Origin: Bacteroidia bacterium
Lineage (GTDB): Bacteria; Bacteroidota; Bacteroidia; J057
NCBI GenBank assembly: GCA_030430575.1
Contig: JAUIKF010000006.1
Location: 1 to 64,000 of the forward strand
DNA: 64,000 nucleotides
Direction: 5' to 3'
Each line of letters opens with the position of its first letter. Positions within the stretch are counted from its first letter, which is position 1. Positions 57,887 to 64,000 of the stretch are shown here, piece by piece. The notes beneath the pieces were generated by a model. The model worked only from the letters and a program-made list of their open reading frames with translations, had not been told where the DNA came from and did no database searches. The position numbers were made by a program, and so were the translations under genes.

Positions 57887-59056
57887 ATGAAAACTAATAC
57901 ATTTTGCATTACCCTTATTCTATGCTTATTGCTGCCATTGGGCACTTCTGCTCAACTGCTGATGAAAAAACGGCCCGCTCAAATCACTTTTGTTACCCCG
58001 CTTAGCACCAATGGGGTAAAGGCTCCACGCATCATCAATCACCTTTCTGTCAATGTGATTGGCGGAATTAATGGAGGCGTCGAAGGGACTGAGGTAGGCG
58101 GCATTTTTAATATTGATAAAAAACACGTTGAAGGTTTGCAAATTGCAGGGTTTGTCAATGTGGTTGGAAGTTATGTGACAGGCCTCCAGATCGCTGGCTT
58201 TGCCAATGTAGTAGGCGGTGAGAGTCATGCCTTACAGGCCGCTGGTTTTGTGAATATCCTCGGCGGTCGGGCTCGAGGTAGTCAATTTGCGGGGTTTGCC
58301 AATCTGGCAGGGGGCAAGATGACGGGCCTCCAGGCTGCTGGTTTCTTCAATGCAGTAGGGGGGAATATGAAGGGAAGCCAAATCTCAGGCTTTGCCAATA
58401 TGGCGTCTAACGTCTCTGGGTTTCAGTTTGCAGGTTTTGCGAATATCGCCAAAAAGGTTAATGGTGGCCAAGTAGCTGGGTTTATCAATATCGCTAAGCG
58501 CGTGAAAGGGGTGCAAATCGGTGTAATCAACATCGCCAAAGAAATGGATGGTATTCCGATTGGTCTGCTGAGTTTCATCCAAAAAGGCGGAATCAAGCAG
58601 TTGGACATCAGTACTTCAGAAGCGCTCAAAGCACAAGTGGCCCTAAAAATGGGCGTTCGACGCTTTTACAATATATTCGCCGTGGGCGCTACGGTTGACG
58701 ACGATGGTCCAGATCATTATGCTTTTGGATATGGAATGGGTACCCAATGGGGTGTTCGAGGATTTATCTCTAATCTGGAAATCATGACCTGGAATGTCAA
58801 TCGTGGATTTGAAAATTGGTTTGACGAGGTGAGTCTCCTCAATCAGGTCAAATTTACCCTGGGGCATACCTTTGGAAGGCATTTTACGCTTTATGGAGGC
58901 CCTGTCTACAACCTCATGATTTCATCCTATGACCACGCCCTTAACCTAGATGATCCAGGTATTGCGCCTGAATGGGCCTTTACTGACAAGTTGGTAGGCG
59001 GTGGAAGGACGCGTTTCCAGCAGTGGCTTGGATTTACAGGTGGCGTGAGGTTTTGA
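57887..59056 (+). CDS. exported AGFxN-repeat protein
   Basis: A 389-residue protein with signal peptide (LILCLLLPLGTSAQ). Residues about 55-235 are nine or more repeats of about 20 residues with the core (G)xQxAGFxNxxGG, for example GLQIAGFVNVVGS, GLQIAGFANVVGG, ALQAAGFVNILGG and GSQFAGFANLAGG. The last units are altered to GVQIGVINIAK. Such hydrophobic, glycine-rich, evenly spaced repeats suggest a beta-solenoid or a stacked hairpin array. The C-terminal part (about 245-389) resembles an outer-membrane barrel (LYGGPVYNLMISSYDHA, ending GGVRF with terminal Phe). Related repeat families (LA_2272-like surface proteins) are known; function is not. Confidence 0.75.
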   Translation: MKTNTFCITLILCLLLPLGTSAQLLMKKRPAQITFVTPLSTNGVKAPRIINHLSVNVIGGINGGVEGTEVGGIFNIDKKHVEGLQIAGFVNVVGSYVTGLQIAGFANVVGGESHALQAAGFVNILGGRARGSQFAGFANLAGGKMTGLQAAGFFNAVGGNMKGSQISGFANMASNVSGFQFAGFANIAKKVNGGQVAGFINIAKRVKGVQIGVINIAKEMDGIPIGLLSFIQKGGIKQLDISTSEALKAQVALKMGVRRFYNIFAVGATVDDDGPDHYAFGYGMGTQWGVRGFISNLEIMTWNVNRGFENWFDEVSLLNQVKFTLGHTFGRHFTLYGGPVYNLMISSYDHALNLDDPGIAPEWAFTDKLVGGGRTRFQQWLGFTGGVRF

Positions 59057-59116
59057 GGAATTATTGATTATTTATTGCCTGATTATTCATTGATAAAATG
59101 ATCAATTAGGTGCAAA

Positions 59117-59157
59117 AGACCCCGTAGGTTTCGAAAACCTACGGGGTCTCCCTTTTT
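59117..59157. terminator. intrinsic terminator, bidirectional
   Basis: A perfect 15-bp stem AGACCCCGTAGGTTT/AAACCTACGGGGTCT (59117-59131 with 59135-59149) closes a 3-nt loop and is followed by CCCTTTTT. The upstream side has AAAA, so it works in both directions between the convergent genes ending at 59056 and 59194. Confidence 0.85.
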
Positions 59158-59193
59158 AAAGAGGATTGGTGTTAATTCAAGATTGAAAGAACA

Positions 59194-60156
59194 CTAGCCC
59201 TCCTCACTCTTATTCGCTGCCTCTTCCGCTGCAATTCTCGCTTCATTCGCAGTCTTAATCTGCTCTTGAGTCTCTCTAAGAGATTTTTTGGCATTTTCCA
59301 GATCTGCTAGATTGGTAGACATGGAGTTATCATAATTGATACGGAGGCGGAGGAACTGGGCGGGAATTTCGATCAGCCCACTGAGCACCTTGCCAGGCAG
59401 TTTGGAGGCCGCAAGTAACCAGCTTGGCTGTTCCAGCTTGATCTGATTCGGATAACCGTAAGGACCGAAAGTAATGTCTAGGGTATTTTTGACCATCGGG
59501 GCATAAGGTACCGCCACGAGGTGAGAAATGTCGGGGTGCGGCAGTTTGACGACATATTGCTTCATCGTACCTCCTAGCGTATAACTCAACTCTGCCAGTT
59601 CCATGGGTTTACAGAGAAATCCATCGTGGTCACCATCTGGGTCGAGCGGTTGGGCCGCAGGCTGAGAATAAGGCTTAAAGGTCATGGTAAATTCCTTGTC
59701 AGCCTGCTGGATAGTCGCAATGGCATTCGAGAGGGCCTTGGGATCAAAAGGGTCAATCGTAGCCTCATATAAGACAATCGGCTGGGCAAGACTTCTATCT
59801 GCAACGCCAGTTACGGCTGTTTTTACCGTATCCAGGACATTTTGGACTATCTCTACGGTTGTATCTTCAACGACCATATTGATGGCAGAGAGATATCCCT
59901 CTTCTGTAAATCCAACAGTGATATTGTTGTTGCTTGTTCCGTTTGTATGATACCTGAGGTACCAACGATTGGCGGGATCAGGCATGATCTGAATATCATG
60001 TTCCAAGCTGAATTCGGGGGGAGTAGGGGGGCTGGCGTTGGGATCCCCTAAGCTAGTTTGCGACAGCTTCAGATGAAGCATGCCTTTTGGCAGGTAATAG
60101 CAATTGAAATTGCCTTTTTGTGGATTGCGTGTCGAGATCAGAATGTTCTTTGCCAT
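59194..60156 (-). CDS. unknown protein with coiled-coil tail
   Basis: A 320-residue protein without signal peptide. The first 285 residues are beta-rich (NFNCYYLPKGMLHLKLSQTS; RWYLRYHTNGTSNNNITVGFTEEGYLSAINMVVEDTT; LDITFGPYGYPNQIKLEQPSWLLAASKLPGKVLSGLIEIPAQFLRLRINYD, cut here in pieces across the protein). It ends in a 35-residue charged helix, KSLRETQEQIKTANEARIAA, probably a coiled coil. The YLPKGMLHL and GFTEEGYLSAIN segments resemble DUF4831-like proteins in style, but I cannot assign it. A stem in the divergent spacer upstream may be its leader. Confidence 0.55.
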   Translation of the reverse strand: MAKNILISTRNPQKGNFNCYYLPKGMLHLKLSQTSLGDPNASPPTPPEFSLEHDIQIMPDPANRWYLRYHTNGTSNNNITVGFTEEGYLSAINMVVEDTTVEIVQNVLDTVKTAVTGVADRSLAQPIVLYEATIDPFDPKALSNAIATIQQADKEFTMTFKPYSQPAAQPLDPDGDHDGFLCKPMELAELSYTLGGTMKQYVVKLPHPDISHLVAVPYAPMVKNTLDITFGPYGYPNQIKLEQPSWLLAASKLPGKVLSGLIEIPAQFLRLRINYDNSMSTNLADLENAKKSLRETQEQIKTANEARIAAEEAANKSEEG

Positions 60157-60270
60157 TGCTTAGGGAATTATTGATTAAAATTCTTAATGTTCACTGTAAG
60201 TATGATCACTTTTTGCAAAAAAAGATTTCTAAAGAAGTGACTTTTTGATAAAATGCTTTCTAAATATATG

Positions 60271-60330
60271 CAAAAACTGGCAATCACAAAGCTTCGTGAT
60301 AGTTCGCTGGTTTAAGAACTCCAGTTTTTG
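60271..60330. ncRNA. candidate three-way-junction RNA upstream of mscS
   Basis: Three perfect stems fit together without overlap. P1 is CAAAAACTGG/CCAGTTTTTG (60271-60280 with 60321-60330), P2 is ATCAC/GTGAT (60283-60287 with 60296-60300), and P3 is AGTTC/GAACT (60301-60305 with 60316-60320). P2, P3 and the closing P1 strand abut without unpaired bases; only CA joins P1 to P2. TAATTTTT follows, so P1 could also act as a terminator. It lies 87 bases before the mscS start in a divergent spacer. A cis-regulatory RNA is the simplest reading. A recombination site or a minus-strand leader for 59194-60156 is an alternative. Confidence 0.45.
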
Positions 60331-60416
60331 TAATTTTTCAGCCACATTTTCTGACGTAATTCGCTAATTTCCTTTTATCTCCAATTATTCAATTCATCAA
60401 AATAAGTTGATTTTAC

Positions 60417-61226
60417 ATGGACTTTGACAAAATTTTATCTCAAATCTCAGACCTTTCCGCTGCCTATCTGCCCAAGGTAGCACTCGCTTTGGTGACCTTG
60501 ATCCTCGGTTTTTGGATCGCCAATAGACTTACAAGAGCAGTTCGCAAAGCCCTGGAACGCAAAGGCGTTCAGGTAGAACTCCAAGGCTTCCTTGGAAGTC
60601 TCGTCAATGCGCTATTGAAAGTAGCGGTGCTACTAGCAGCAGCTGACATGGTCGGTATAGAAGCGGGATCATTCATGGTGATCCTGGGTTCTGCAGGCCT
60701 GGCCATCGGCTTGGCCCTGCAAGGTAGCCTCGCCAATTTCGCTGGCGGAGTCATGATCCTTCTTTTCAAACCCTTTAAGGTCGGAGACCTTATCGAGGGA
60801 GAAGGTCACTTTGGCAATGTGACTGCGATTAATGTATTTGTGACGACTTTATTAACGCCGGATAATAAAACTGTAATCATTCCCAACGGTCCACTTTCTA
60901 GTGGCTCTATCACCAATTATACCACAGCAGGCAAAATCCGAATTGACCTGGTCATCGGCATCGGTTATGGAGAGAATATTCAAAAAGCGCGTGAGGTCAT
61001 GGTAGAAGTAATGGACCAACACCCATTGGTGCTTAAGGACCCTGCACCTTCGGTGACAGTGCTCGAACTCGGCGATAGTTCCGTAAACCTAGCCGTCCGC
61101 CCTTATGCTACACCAGAAGATTATTGGACCGTATACTTTGACATCACTGAGCAATGTAAAGTAGCGCTAGATACTGCGGGTATTGATATTCCATTCCCAC
61201 AGCGAGTCATCCATAACGCGAACTAG
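60417..61226 (+). CDS. mscS: MscS-family small mechanosensitive channel
   Basis: MscS channels open under membrane tension to release solutes during osmotic downshock. The 269-residue protein has the short MscS layout: three membrane helices (about 15-35, 60-82 and 90-125), the pore helix with glycine/alanine packing GSAGLAIGLALQGSLANFAGGV, and the conserved FKPFKVGDLIE linker. A cytoplasmic beta/alpha-beta domain follows (VTAINVFVTTLLTPDNKTVIIPNG and GYGENIQKAREVMVEV). Length and motif match the E. coli MscS type. A three-way-junction element lies upstream and an intrinsic terminator downstream. Confidence 0.93.
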   Translation: MDFDKILSQISDLSAAYLPKVALALVTLILGFWIANRLTRAVRKALERKGVQVELQGFLGSLVNALLKVAVLLAAADMVGIEAGSFMVILGSAGLAIGLALQGSLANFAGGVMILLFKPFKVGDLIEGEGHFGNVTAINVFVTTLLTPDNKTVIIPNGPLSSGSITNYTTAGKIRIDLVIGIGYGENIQKAREVMVEVMDQHPLVLKDPAPSVTVLELGDSSVNLAVRPYATPEDYWTVYFDITEQCKVALDTAGIDIPFPQRVIHNAN

Positions 61227-61300
61227 GAAGAGATTATTAATTGATTGATTATTGATTGTAGATAGTTGATAGTTAGTCATTTAGATAATGTTATAGCGAT

Positions 61301-61337
61301 AAAGAATCCCACAACTTTTCAAGTTGTGGGATTCTTT
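61301..61337. terminator. intrinsic terminator after mscS
   Basis: A perfect 17-bp stem AAAGAATCCCACAACTT/AAGTTGTGGGATTCTTT closes a TTC loop and is followed by TTG. It lies between mscS and the convergent Omp28-like gene and should serve both strands. The 61226-61275 stretch before it is an ATTGATTG low-complexity tract. Confidence 0.85.
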
Positions 61338-61410
61338 TTGTGGACTTTTAGAAAAGGTGTGAAAACTTTTTGTACAGGATATTGAGGATCCAGTATCAGC
61401 AAATGCTTGA

Positions 61411-63084
61411 TTATTCTACCATGATTTTCTTTGTAATGACTTGATCGCCAGCTTGTACTTTTAGGAGATAAATCCCTTTTGCATGCCCTTTCATATCCAA
61501 TGTATGCTCGAAAGATCCAGCGTTGATGTCTGGGGTTGTTTGGATGATTTGTTGACCGTTAATTTGGAACACAGATAAGGTCACCTCCACGGGTTCTTCC
61601 AAATAAAGGGACACTTTTGTAAGACCTTCGGTCGGATTAGGATATACTGAGACATCAGACAGTTCCATCGGGTGATCAATCGCAGTCGGAGGAGTGCCTA
61701 CAGAGAAATGAAAGAATGAGGCATCAGCAAAAAAGCAGCGTTTGAGAATGGTGTCTCTGGTAGGCCCAATAATGGCCATATAGCCAGGGCTAGCGCTATT
61801 GCAGAGCCCTTCCCCGCCTGCATCCTTCATTACCAGGGAGAAACAGCCATCTTTGGACAAGGTAAAGTTTTGAGTGATCGGAGCGGTATTGCCATCCGTA
61901 TAAGGCCCCCCTTGGGCAGGGATAGTTCCATTGCTCCAATCGTAAATATACCAGTTAAGTTCTGATCCCTTCATATCTGGCTTCACCACAAATTGGTACC
62001 CGCCCTGTGCATCAATCGGACGCTCAAATACCTTCTCATAGTAGTCATTGCCCGGTTGTTCGTCTACTTGCCCGTTCGGGTTTTTGACCCTTACGCGCAA
62101 GCGATTGAAAGTGAGTGTGGTAAATGGCACACTGGGCAGGATGATGTTTTCCCTTTGGTTAAATGGAAGGCTACCTGTCCAGTTATAAGTATTTTTGGGC
62201 TCGTTATTGTACCAATATTCAATTTCTACTGAAGTTAAATCTTGCTGGCCACGATTTCGGATGGATATTTCGGGATCAAATGGCCGACTTTCACAATAGG
62301 TGTCTTCTCTTGGGCTGATAATCCCTGAAACCATGGCATCATGATTTAAAGATACTGTAGCCATACTTCTCCTATCACCGTTGAGGATTTCCTTGCTAGA
62401 AAGGTCTTGAATAAATGCGACCATTTCACATTCGTCAATATTCCAATTGCCAGAGGCTGAGAAGCTGAGGTTCAAGGTGATGGAATCCTGATTGGAAAAG
62501 TCCAAGAGGGTTCCGTTTTGGTTGGGGACCATCAATTGGTTGACGAAGTTGACTTCCGTCAGGTTGTTATGCCAATTTTTAGGAATCCTAGATTCTGTTA
62601 TAGCAAGGTGGGCAACCAAGTTGGTCAAATTGCCATAGGGCGCAACTCTTTTTATGGTTACCTCCACATCGTAGTCCAGCCCAGTATGTGTGAAGGACAT
62701 ATCTATGTCAAAAGAAGTTTTTTCAGCCATTCTCGCATTATACTTGGTGAGATAGCTACTGTACATGGACATGGTCGCATTTCCACCCCGAATATGATCT
62801 TTTCCATCAAACCATGTACTGGGAAATCCACCTACCCCATAGTATGAATTTCTAGAATCAGAATAGGGATTAGAAAAGGCATCTCCGTCGTGATTTTCTA
62901 AAATGGCAACTTTGTGCCCATTATGGACCATATCATCTGCTCCCATGGCAGCACCAGGACAATACCCACACCACGTACCTGTGGCAATTTCTATAACTAC
63001 CAGGTTTCGGTCTATCTGATTTTGACCATTGACAAAGTTTGCCATGCAGATAAGCAGGGAAATAAAAAGAAAAGGCTTTTTCAT
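61411..63084 (-). CDS. Omp28-like thioredoxin-fold surface protein with T9SS signal
   Basis: A 557-residue exported protein (signal FLFISLLICMANFVNG). VVIEIATGTWCGYCPGAAMGADDM contains a CxxC thiol motif (Cys39 and Cys42) in an Omp28/thioredoxin-like domain of about 230 residues, with the cis-proline-like GGFPSTWFDG. Beta-rich Ig-like regions follow (SVEIEYWYNNEPKNTYNW, RLRVRVKNPNGQVDEQPGND). The C-terminus is VYPNPTEGLTKVSLYLEE...AKGIYLLKVQAGDQVITKKIMVE, a type A T9SS sorting domain. It may oxidise or shuffle disulfides at the cell surface; family function is not firmly known. Confidence 0.88.
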   Translation of the reverse strand: MKKPFLFISLLICMANFVNGQNQIDRNLVVIEIATGTWCGYCPGAAMGADDMVHNGHKVAILENHDGDAFSNPYSDSRNSYYGVGGFPSTWFDGKDHIRGGNATMSMYSSYLTKYNARMAEKTSFDIDMSFTHTGLDYDVEVTIKRVAPYGNLTNLVAHLAITESRIPKNWHNNLTEVNFVNQLMVPNQNGTLLDFSNQDSITLNLSFSASGNWNIDECEMVAFIQDLSSKEILNGDRRSMATVSLNHDAMVSGIISPREDTYCESRPFDPEISIRNRGQQDLTSVEIEYWYNNEPKNTYNWTGSLPFNQRENIILPSVPFTTLTFNRLRVRVKNPNGQVDEQPGNDYYEKVFERPIDAQGGYQFVVKPDMKGSELNWYIYDWSNGTIPAQGGPYTDGNTAPITQNFTLSKDGCFSLVMKDAGGEGLCNSASPGYMAIIGPTRDTILKRCFFADASFFHFSVGTPPTAIDHPMELSDVSVYPNPTEGLTKVSLYLEEPVEVTLSVFQINGQQIIQTTPDINAGSFEHTLDMKGHAKGIYLLKVQAGDQVITKKIMVE

Positions 63085-63207
63085 AGTTTTGTTTTTTACA
63101 TTTAATAGAAAAATAAATGCCTGTAGAAATCAAGGTAGTTAATAATATATGATAATGGAGGAACCCTTGAATGAGTGGTTCATCTTTGTTGTCGAATTGA
63201 AGAAAGC

Positions 63208-64000
63208 ATGTTGCCAAAAGTTTCTGTCCTTCTCCCTATTTACAATGCATCCAACTGCCTTCACATCGCTGTTGAAAGTATATTGGAACAAACATTGACA
63301 GATTTTGAATTGATCCTCATAAATGACGGCTCCACTGATGGAAGCCCCCAGATAATGGCGCACTATGCTAAGCAAGATGATCGAATAATTCTCATTTCCA
63401 CCCCTCATCAAGGCATTGCTCACGCCCTCAATAGAGGCCTGGAAATCGCCCAGGCACCATTTGTCGCCCGTATGGACGCAGACGATTTCTCCTACGCAAC
63501 TCGGCTTGAAAAACAATACAAAATGCTTGAAAATGATCCTTCATTGGGATTGGTTGGATGTCTGGTAAACTATGGCGGAGAAATAGATACGCAAGCGGGT
63601 TATGCGCGGTATGTGGATTGGATTAATGGCTTGGTCACGTGGCAAGACATTTCACTCAATCGATTTATCGAATCGCCTATCGCTCATCCCAGTGTGATGT
63701 TTCGGGCCAGCTGTGTGAGGGAATTTGGAGGCTACAAAACATCCGCAGTTCCAGAGGACTATGAATTGTGGTTGCGGTGGATGGATAGGGGAATAAAAAT
63801 GGCCAAAGTTCCTGAAGTGTTATTTCAGTGGAATGATCCGCCAGGCCGTTTGTCACGGATCCATCCGAATTATAAGGATGTAGCGTTTGCATCCGTGAAA
63901 GCGGAGTACCTCCACCGATGGCTAGCCAAAAAAAATCCCTACCACCCCCAAATTATGATTTGGGGGGCAGGAAGGAAGTCGCGAAGACGCTCCGATTTAT
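63208..64000 (+). CDS. GT2-family glycosyltransferase, 3' end outside window
   Basis: The frame opens at ATG 63208 (MLPKVSVLLPIYNASNCLHI) and stays open to the window end, giving 264 residues of an incomplete gene. GT2 hallmarks are VSVLLPIYNA at the N-terminus, LILINDGSTDGSP (about 36-47), the metal-binding MDADDF (89-94), the acceptor-side HPSVMFR and the PEDYELWLRW segment with the catalytic-base-like ED. It probably adds a sugar to a surface polysaccharide or lipid carrier. The last residues (IWGAGRKSRRR) suggest a second domain, because IWGAG resembles the start of a nucleotide-binding fold often fused to GT2 enzymes in Bacteroidota. Confidence 0.9.
   Translation, partial: MLPKVSVLLPIYNASNCLHIAVESILEQTLTDFELILINDGSTDGSPQIMAHYAKQDDRIILISTPHQGIAHALNRGLEIAQAPFVARMDADDFSYATRLEKQYKMLENDPSLGLVGCLVNYGGEIDTQAGYARYVDWINGLVTWQDISLNRFIESPIAHPSVMFRASCVREFGGYKTSAVPEDYELWLRWMDRGIKMAKVPEVLFQWNDPPGRLSRIHPNYKDVAFASVKAEYLHRWLAKKNPYHPQIMIWGAGRKSRRRSDL

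Overview
The window looks like chromosomal DNA of a Bacteroidota bacterium, most likely in the Saprospiria (Lewinella/Haliscomenobacter-like) branch. The evidence is type IX secretion C-terminal sorting domains (VYPNPT...G(I/V)Y...K(I/V)...), PKD-domain surface proteins, a SusC-like TonB-dependent receptor followed by a DUF4249 lipoprotein, propeller-type hybrid histidine kinases, a long signal peptidase I, the Bacteroidota cluster ftsX-DUF3098-uppP-truB-ribF, and chromosomal start codons that mostly lack Shine-Dalgarno sequences. This is inference from gene content; no 16S rRNA gene is present.

Layout. (1) 1-4.1 kb: the end of an AT-rich mobile element abutting the 3' end of a tRNA-Met(CAU) gene. 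It carries an ardA-type antirestriction gene, two unknown proteins, and a ParA/ribbon-helix-helix partition pair. It also has two clusters of CAGAAA/TTTCTG repeats resembling iterons or centromere sites, and a roughly 160-bp self-complementary element. (2) 4.3-8.5 kb: a small unknown gene divergent from a SWIM-SNF2 helicase. (3) 8.6-11.1 kb: an AT-rich variable patch with an AlbA_2/Schlafen-type protein, an internally deleted AAA ATPase remnant next to a perfect 14-bp inverted repeat, and two small unknown genes. (4) 11.1-15.1 kb: housekeeping cluster ftsX-DUF3098-uppP-truB-ribF. (5) 15.2-24.7 kb: a di-haem cytochrome c lipoprotein, a Tat-exported beta-propeller, a WecE-type aminotransferase, gamma-glutamyltransferase, and a DUF4249/TonB-receptor pair. 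(6) 24.9-30.9 kb: a zinc-ribbon protein, then a sigma factor, a membrane/barrel protein and a PKD lipoprotein linked by ATGA overlaps, and a large T9SS-sorted PKD protein. (7) 31.1-36.3 kb: a secreted adenosine-deaminase-like lipoprotein, signal peptidase I, and a hydrolase-OsmC fusion. (8) 36.4-48 kb: three tandem paralogous hybrid sensor kinases of about 1,200 residues, followed by a stand-alone Hpt protein and no output regulator. (9) 48-64 kb: a multidomain haem/PA14/propeller/DUF1080 lipoprotein, rpe, a signal-less substrate-binding protein, a C25-peptidase-like dockerin/cohesin-like surface protein whose catalytic residues appear lost, a repeat-rich exported protein, mscS, an Omp28-like thiol protein, and the start of a GT2 glycosyltransferase.

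The most unusual material is between genes. Many spacers are filled with self-similar, self-complementary repeats. Examples are a 54-bp perfect palindrome, a 40-bp palindrome, paired GAGACCG-rich repeat fields at 21.0 and 28.6 kb, nested hairpins with compensatory changes at 19.1 kb, a 25-bp-arm hairpin at 57.6 kb, and a perfect three-way-junction fold upstream of mscS. The best candidates for undescribed biology are the structured elements in the mobile region (406-566) and upstream of mscS (60271-60330), the triplicated kinase-Hpt phosphorelay, and the apparently inactivated C25-like surface protein.
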